In this document: positions 60,337-64,000 of the stretch, one piece after another
How positions within the stretch are numbered: the first letter of the stretch is position 1
Layout of the letters: the number at the start of each line of letters is the position of its first letter
DNA from: Malania oleifera
Lineage: Eukaryota; Streptophyta; Magnoliopsida; Santalales; Ximeniaceae
Reading direction: 5' to 3'
Assembly (NCBI RefSeq): GCF_029873635.1
Contig: NC_080421.1
Span: forward strand, 35,692,617 to 35,756,616
DNA: 64,000 nt
Made by a program: the position numbers and the translations under genes
Notes under the pieces: generated by a model
Database searches by the model: none
The model's input: the letters and a program-made list of their open reading frames with translations, nothing else
Told to the model about the DNA's origin: nothing

Positions 60337-60577
60337 GCGTGAAAAATGGATAAAAATATGGTTTTTAGTTATTTATAGGGCCAGATTCATCGATGAGACA
60401 CGTCACTTCATCGAAGAATCCTTCAGTAAATTCGTCGATGACTCCCTGTGTTCATCGACGAAATTCAGAGTAGCCTAAATCCCCCTCTCGATATTTTCTC
60501 GTCGATGAACCCCTATTCCTATTTCCATTTTCCTCCCTCTTTATTATTAAATTAATATTATTCTTTGGGTCACTACA
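58740..60577 (-). mobile_element. Inverted Tekay-like solo LTR
   Basis: On minus it starts TGTAGTGACCCAAAG (60577) and ends GCAGGTCGTTATA (58740). 1838 bp. Flanks TGAAC and TGTGA do not form a clear TSD. It carries TCGTCGATGA-type motifs at 60380-60510 and an AG microsatellite at 60297-60334 in its leader. It belongs to the same broad LTR group as its host LTR but to a different subfamily. Confidence 0.8.
60297..60334. repeat. (AG)n microsatellite
   Basis: About 19 AG units. In the orientation of the inverted LTR it is a CT tract in the leader downstream of the TATA-like TATAAATAAC (60369-60378, minus). Confidence 0.95.
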
Positions 60578-60993
60578 TGTGAGCTCCCTCGCATTCGGAT
60601 CAAGTGGAGCAGGCCTTTCGTACTATAGGCATCTAGATATGCATACAGTTAGGCTAGCACTGGAGGGCCAACCAGTGTTTAGCCCTGCCTACGGGCCGCA
60701 TAACCCAGTCATAAGGGGGTAAGTCATGACATATAGCCATCCAGGGGGATGTTTACAGATATATGGTTATGTATAGTACACACAGAAAGCAAAGATTACA
60801 TATTATAGATAGAAGTACTTTTGGATAGATAACTTTGAAATTTTCATATTTTATATGATATAAGCATGTGTTATTATACATATGTTTTTCTTGATGTATA
60901 TCGTATATAGTATTAATTAAATGATATGTTGTTAATTAACTCATATGCCATACACTAGTAATAACATGTTTCTCCTTACTGAGAGGTGTCTCA

Positions 60994-63150
60994 TGTAACG
61001 ATCCGAAGAATAATGGTATTTAGATAATAAAAGAAAGGGAAATGGAAACCGAAAACAGAAGGAGGCAGTCGGCTTCGTCGACGACATTGCACTTTGGAAG
61101 GAATAACAAAAAGGAATTGTCAGGGCCTCGTCGACGAACATAGGAAATTCGTTGACGAGGAAATACCGAGAGAGATTTTGGGCTGTCTGAATTTCGTCAA
61201 CGAGGAGTGGGTTTCATCGACAAATTTTCTACAGGACTCGTCGACGAGGTGACGTGGCTCGTCGACAAATCCCGCAATATAAATAGGGTTAAATGTGATT
61301 TTTAGTTCATTTTGCTGCTCCGAATCCCTTTCTCTCTCCCCATACGGTTTCTCATCCTTCTCTCTTCGATTTTGGGCCGAATTGCCAGTTCGACGATTTG
61401 AAGCCACCACGACGCTCCTGGGAAAGTTCTTTGCAAGTCTGCCAGAGCGGATCGCCGGTGGGGCTGAGGTGGAAACCATCCCAAATCCAGGGTGAGACCT
61501 TTTACTCAATATTTGGATTTTTGACAATTGTGGAAAGTGTTATACATGTAGAAATACTGAACTTTAGTTTTGGGAAATGTTGTTTTCAGGGTGTTGAGTA
61601 GGGAACCCTACGGGCGTGGGACAGATTTTCTTAGGGGCTTTTCAAGAATCAGGTAAGGGGATAAACTAAGCTAGTTCTTTTCAAGAAAATGTATGTATAT
61701 ATAGCATTTGATTTTAGGAAAGTAAATATATTCATATATATGATTTATATTTGAGAAAACACTATTGAAAATGATGGTATGTTGAATATATGAAAAACCT
61801 ATTCAGTGTGGCATGAGTAGAAATTGTTATGAAATGTTGTTTTCTGGAAATATGATTATGATACAGATTTTTATAATGTAAAACCAGCGTATGGGCCGAA
61901 ATTTTTATATGTTTTGCCAGCGTACGGGCCGTGCTATGTGTATGATTTGTCAGCGTACGGACTGAGCTATGGATATATTTTATCGGCGTACGAGCCATGC
62001 TATGGATGTGATTTTCTAGCGTACGGGCTATGCTATGATATGATTTTTCAGCTTATGGACCGAGCTATGGATGTGATTTGCCAGCGTACATGCTGTGCTA
62101 TGATTTGCCGGTGTACGGGACGAGCTATGGTAAAATGTGTAATATCGGCATTCGAGCCGATGATTTTCACGATATACGTATATATGCAAAATGATATGAT
62201 TGATGTGATAATAAATGATATGAGATATCCATGTATCACAGTTTCAATATATGTTATATGATATTAGAACCTGGTTGGCTTGGTCTAGGCTAGCACTTGC
62301 ACGGTACCGTTGCTATGTGTTCATGGTCTTCGTGATTATGATATTTGTGTTAACGCCGTTGTACAGAGTGGTGTGAGATTGGATGGTTGATGTGGTTTTT
62401 AAGAAGTGTGTGAGCGCCCTTGGTGTACGGACCAGGTCTGGCAGACCCATCAGACTTACAAATTGTACTTTTGACTTGGCAGTGGTCGGTCAACCATTGT
62501 CAGGTCCTGCCTTTGAACCACACAACCCAGTCATGTGGGGGTAATACATGACAACAGTCAGCTAACCTACTAGGAATGTTTTTGTATTATAATTATATGA
62601 GATGAAATATGTTTATGGAAATGCAGTATGTTCTGCCATGTTTTAATGATATGTATGTTTTCCCAGATTTGATATAATAGTTACTGAATATGTTCTGTAT
62701 GGTATATGTATAACACGAAATACTCATGTTGCCACACACTGGTATTAGTTTATTTCCCTTACTAAGAGGTGTCTCACCCCAAAATCTTATAAACTTTTCA
62801 AGAGCCCCTGATAGGAGAGCGGGTAAAGCCCCGCTGATCTAGTATGGTAGATCTGCCCTTCCAAAAGGGTAAGTATTTTGATAGGGTCGGATGTATTTTG
62901 TGGAAATGATCCTAAGACATCTTTTTGGGTTGAGTGTTGTATATAGTTGTAAAGTGATTATAATAACTCTGGTATTGTGATGTATGATATAATGAGATGT
63001 ATATGATTGAATGTTTCCTACTACTAAGACTTCTGCTATATGTTCTGATATATCCTTGGTACCTATGGGTCCAGGTGGGCTCTGATCTGCCGAGCTTTGT
63101 GATATTATTTTTATAAAAAAAAAAATGTGGAAATTAAGCAAGTCGTCACA
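60994..63150 (+). mobile_element. Tekay-like solo LTR
   Basis: 2157 bp from TGTAACGATCC to GCAAGTCGTCACA, with a perfect TSD, TCTCA (60989-60993 and 63151-63155), inside the conserved GAGGTGTCTCACC segment of its host LTR. It has a TCGTCGACGA cluster at 61075-61270 (CTCGTCGACGAG at 61237-61248), ATATAAATAGGG at 61277 and a minisatellite at 61881-62143. Confidence 0.93.
61881..62143 (+). repeat. Minisatellite, about 27-34 bp unit, about eight copies
   Basis: Units of the form CCAGCGTACGGGCCGAGCTA followed by TGG-ATATGATTTT repeat in tandem within the solo LTR. Units differ by point changes and length. ORFs on both strands here reflect the repeat. Confidence 0.85.
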
Positions 63151-63945
63151 TCTCACCCCAGCATTATTAAACATTTTAGGTAATCTAGAGAGGCGAGCAG
63201 GCCCGACTCAGAGGTAGTGGTGGTGTTAAGTTGACGTAGTTTTTGGGGTGAGTTTTGGGCTGGTCTGTGGAGCCCACAGTATTTTGGGACTTTTGGGAAA
63301 TGTTATGTATATATGTGTAGGGATACAGCTAGGTGTATAGTACTCTGGTATTGTTTTTTGGAATATGATGGGTATGTACTTCTGCTTCTTAGGTGAAATA
63401 TGAATTGCACAAGATACCACGGTCCCACTCCGGGCCGTGATGATGATAGCTATGCTCATGCAAGGTATTAGAAGTTATATATTAATATAGAAAAAAAAAA
63501 TGGATGGAAATTTCAGGTCGTTACACCTAGGGTCTCTGTAAGGTCTTTGAGCTAACCCTAAAAATCCGGCATCGGTTGACCTTCAGTTGACCGAAGGGTG
63601 CCCTACGGTCATTTGGTTCCCTATGGTCATTTGGTTCCCTATGGTCAATCTACGATCATGTTGAACATTAAACCCTATCATGGATATAGATGCATTATTA
63701 CAGACCATATAAAATATTACGGACCAAAAAAAATGAATGCAAATACAATGGCAAATAGGTATGCATTCTTTCGATTCTTTAGTTGCCATAAATGAAGCTT
63801 GATCTTCATAGTTCGTATGACTTGCTTGAGTTCTTACCATTAGTGCATGCAAGGAAAAATCTGTTCAAGAAGCTCAGTACACAGGTAAGAAACATTGGTT
63901 TTGTCATTATCAAAATGGGATTAGACTCATAAAGTCAACAGGGCC

Positions 63946-63999
63946 TAAAGAACCGGCCCAACTTATGAGCACAACTAATGAGGCTTGAAAACTTGAACC
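63946..63999 (+). repeat. 41-bp tandem repeat of the Tat element, right part
   Basis: The last 13 bases of the split unit, then one full unit (63959-63999) starting CAACTTATGAGCACAACT. The array reaches the window end, so its length is unknown. Confidence 0.8.
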
Positions 64000-64000
64000 A

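Larger units (their letters stand above)
49567..63525 (+). mobile_element. Tekay-type Ty3/gypsy chromovirus with three nested solo LTRs
   Basis: A perfect TSD, CCTAG, flanks it (49562-49566 and 63526-63530). The 5' LTR is reduced to about 0.28 kb. Gag, protease, RT, RNase H, integrase and a chromodomain follow. The 3' LTR starts at 57095 after the purine tract AAGGAGGGGAGAA and ends GGTCGTTACA. Domain order and the C-terminal chromodomain text (SYEEAPVQILDRKE) place it in the Tekay/Del clade. Solo LTRs are nested in the integrase (53969-56187) and twice in the 3' LTR. Stops throughout make it inactive. Confidence 0.92.
57095..63525 (+). repeat. 3' LTR of the Tekay element, split by two solo LTRs
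   Basis: It starts TGTAGAAACTC and ends GGTCGTTACA. After removing 58740-60577 and 60994-63150 it is about 2.4 kb. The TCGTCGACGA cluster lies at 57175-57365 with the perfect 14-bp palindrome GCTCGTCGACGAGC (57195-57208), then TATAAATATGC (57374) and a CT-rich leader. Degenerate short repeats of ATGATTATACAGAA type fill 57990-58620. Confidence 0.88.
47715..63940 (-). mobile_element. Inverted copia-type solo LTR, split by a 14-kb Tekay element
   Basis: On minus it starts TGTTGACTTTATGAGTC (right end, 63940) and ends TTGCACCAAAGTCAATA (left end, 47715). The TSD is AGGCC on the left and GGGCC on the right. It interrupts the Tat 41-bp repeat. Without the Tekay element (49567-63525) it is about 2.26 kb. 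The family is that of 53969-56187 and 18660-20756. A G homopolymer (47741-47754) marks the C-rich LTR end. The GGTTTGGCC...TACATCCCCACC block is near 48023-48053. U3 motifs such as GTTCGGTCGACCGTG lie at 49085-49450 and continue at 63565-63660 after the insertion. Confidence 0.88.
24896..64000 (+). mobile_element. Outermost layer: decayed Tat-type Ty3/gypsy retrotransposon, runs off the window
   Basis: The pieces between the nested insertions form one element: gag (24901-25860), RT (25900-26652), RNase H and a second, diverged RNase H (28682-29470), INT (29740-30700), an antisense ORF (minus, 30800-31731 and 37423-38177) and a 41-bp tandem repeat (47647-47714 and 63946-63999). RT before INT is the gypsy order. 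A second RNase H, an antisense ORF and 3' tandem repeats are traits of the Tat lineage. No 3' LTR is reached. The 5' end lies left of the Sirevirus insertion and was not recognised. Most of the sequence between these coordinates belongs to younger insertions. Confidence 0.75.

Noticed and set aside
58735..60582. A TSD for the inverted LTR at 58740-60577
   Set aside because: TGAAC versus TGTGA is not convincing. A wider GAACT/GAGCT similarity would require LTR ends that contradict the family termini.

Overview
This window is nuclear DNA of a flowering plant, most likely a eudicot. It has spliceosomal-type exon borders, AT-rich intergenic DNA, a plant ATL-type RING-H2 gene and nested LTR retrotransposons with plant-specific features. 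No RNA gene, CRISPR array or prokaryotic operon structure was seen.

Positions 1-6855 are the gene-bearing part. A 3'-terminal exon of an unidentified protein lies at 2388-2634 (+). A complete intronless ATL16/ATL1-like RING-H2 E3 ubiquitin ligase gene lies at 4173-5243 (-). Its upstream region carries a tandemly duplicated CT/AT microsatellite unit. The rest is non-coding DNA with microsatellites.

Positions 6856-64000 are one stack of nested LTR retrotransposons, ordered here by target-site duplications (TSDs). The outermost layer is a decayed Ty3/gypsy Tat-type element: gag, RT, RNase H, a second RNase H and INT on +, an antisense ORF on -, and a 41-bp minisatellite. Inserted into it, left to right, are: (1) a Sirevirus-type Ty1/copia element, 6861-24895, TSD GAAGA, with gag, pol and a third ORF behind its own promoter-like region; (2) a copia-type solo LTR, 26658-28676, TSD GTAAG; (3) a gag-only gypsy element, 31737-37422; (4) a copia solo LTR, 38323-40645, TSD GAACA; (5) a gag-only Sirevirus derivative, 40841-47545, TSD TGAAT/TGAAC; (6) an inverted copia solo LTR, 47715-63940, TSD (a/g)GGCC. 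Element 1 contains an inverted gypsy solo LTR (14809-22193, TSD CTCCA), which holds two copia solo LTRs. Element 6 contains a Tekay-type chromovirus (49567-63525, TSD CCTAG), which holds three further solo LTRs. Nesting reaches four levels on both arms.

All retroelement coding regions carry stops or frameshifts, so none looks autonomous today. The two most interesting signals are regulatory. First, the copia LTRs, and independently the TCGTCGACGA-bearing gypsy LTRs, carry clusters of short palindromic motifs, mostly centred on TCGA/GTCGAC, just upstream of the TATA region. Second, the Sirevirus has a second copy of such a cluster, followed by a TATA-like box, inside the element directly upstream of its third ORF. 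This looks like an internal promoter built from LTR U3 sequence.
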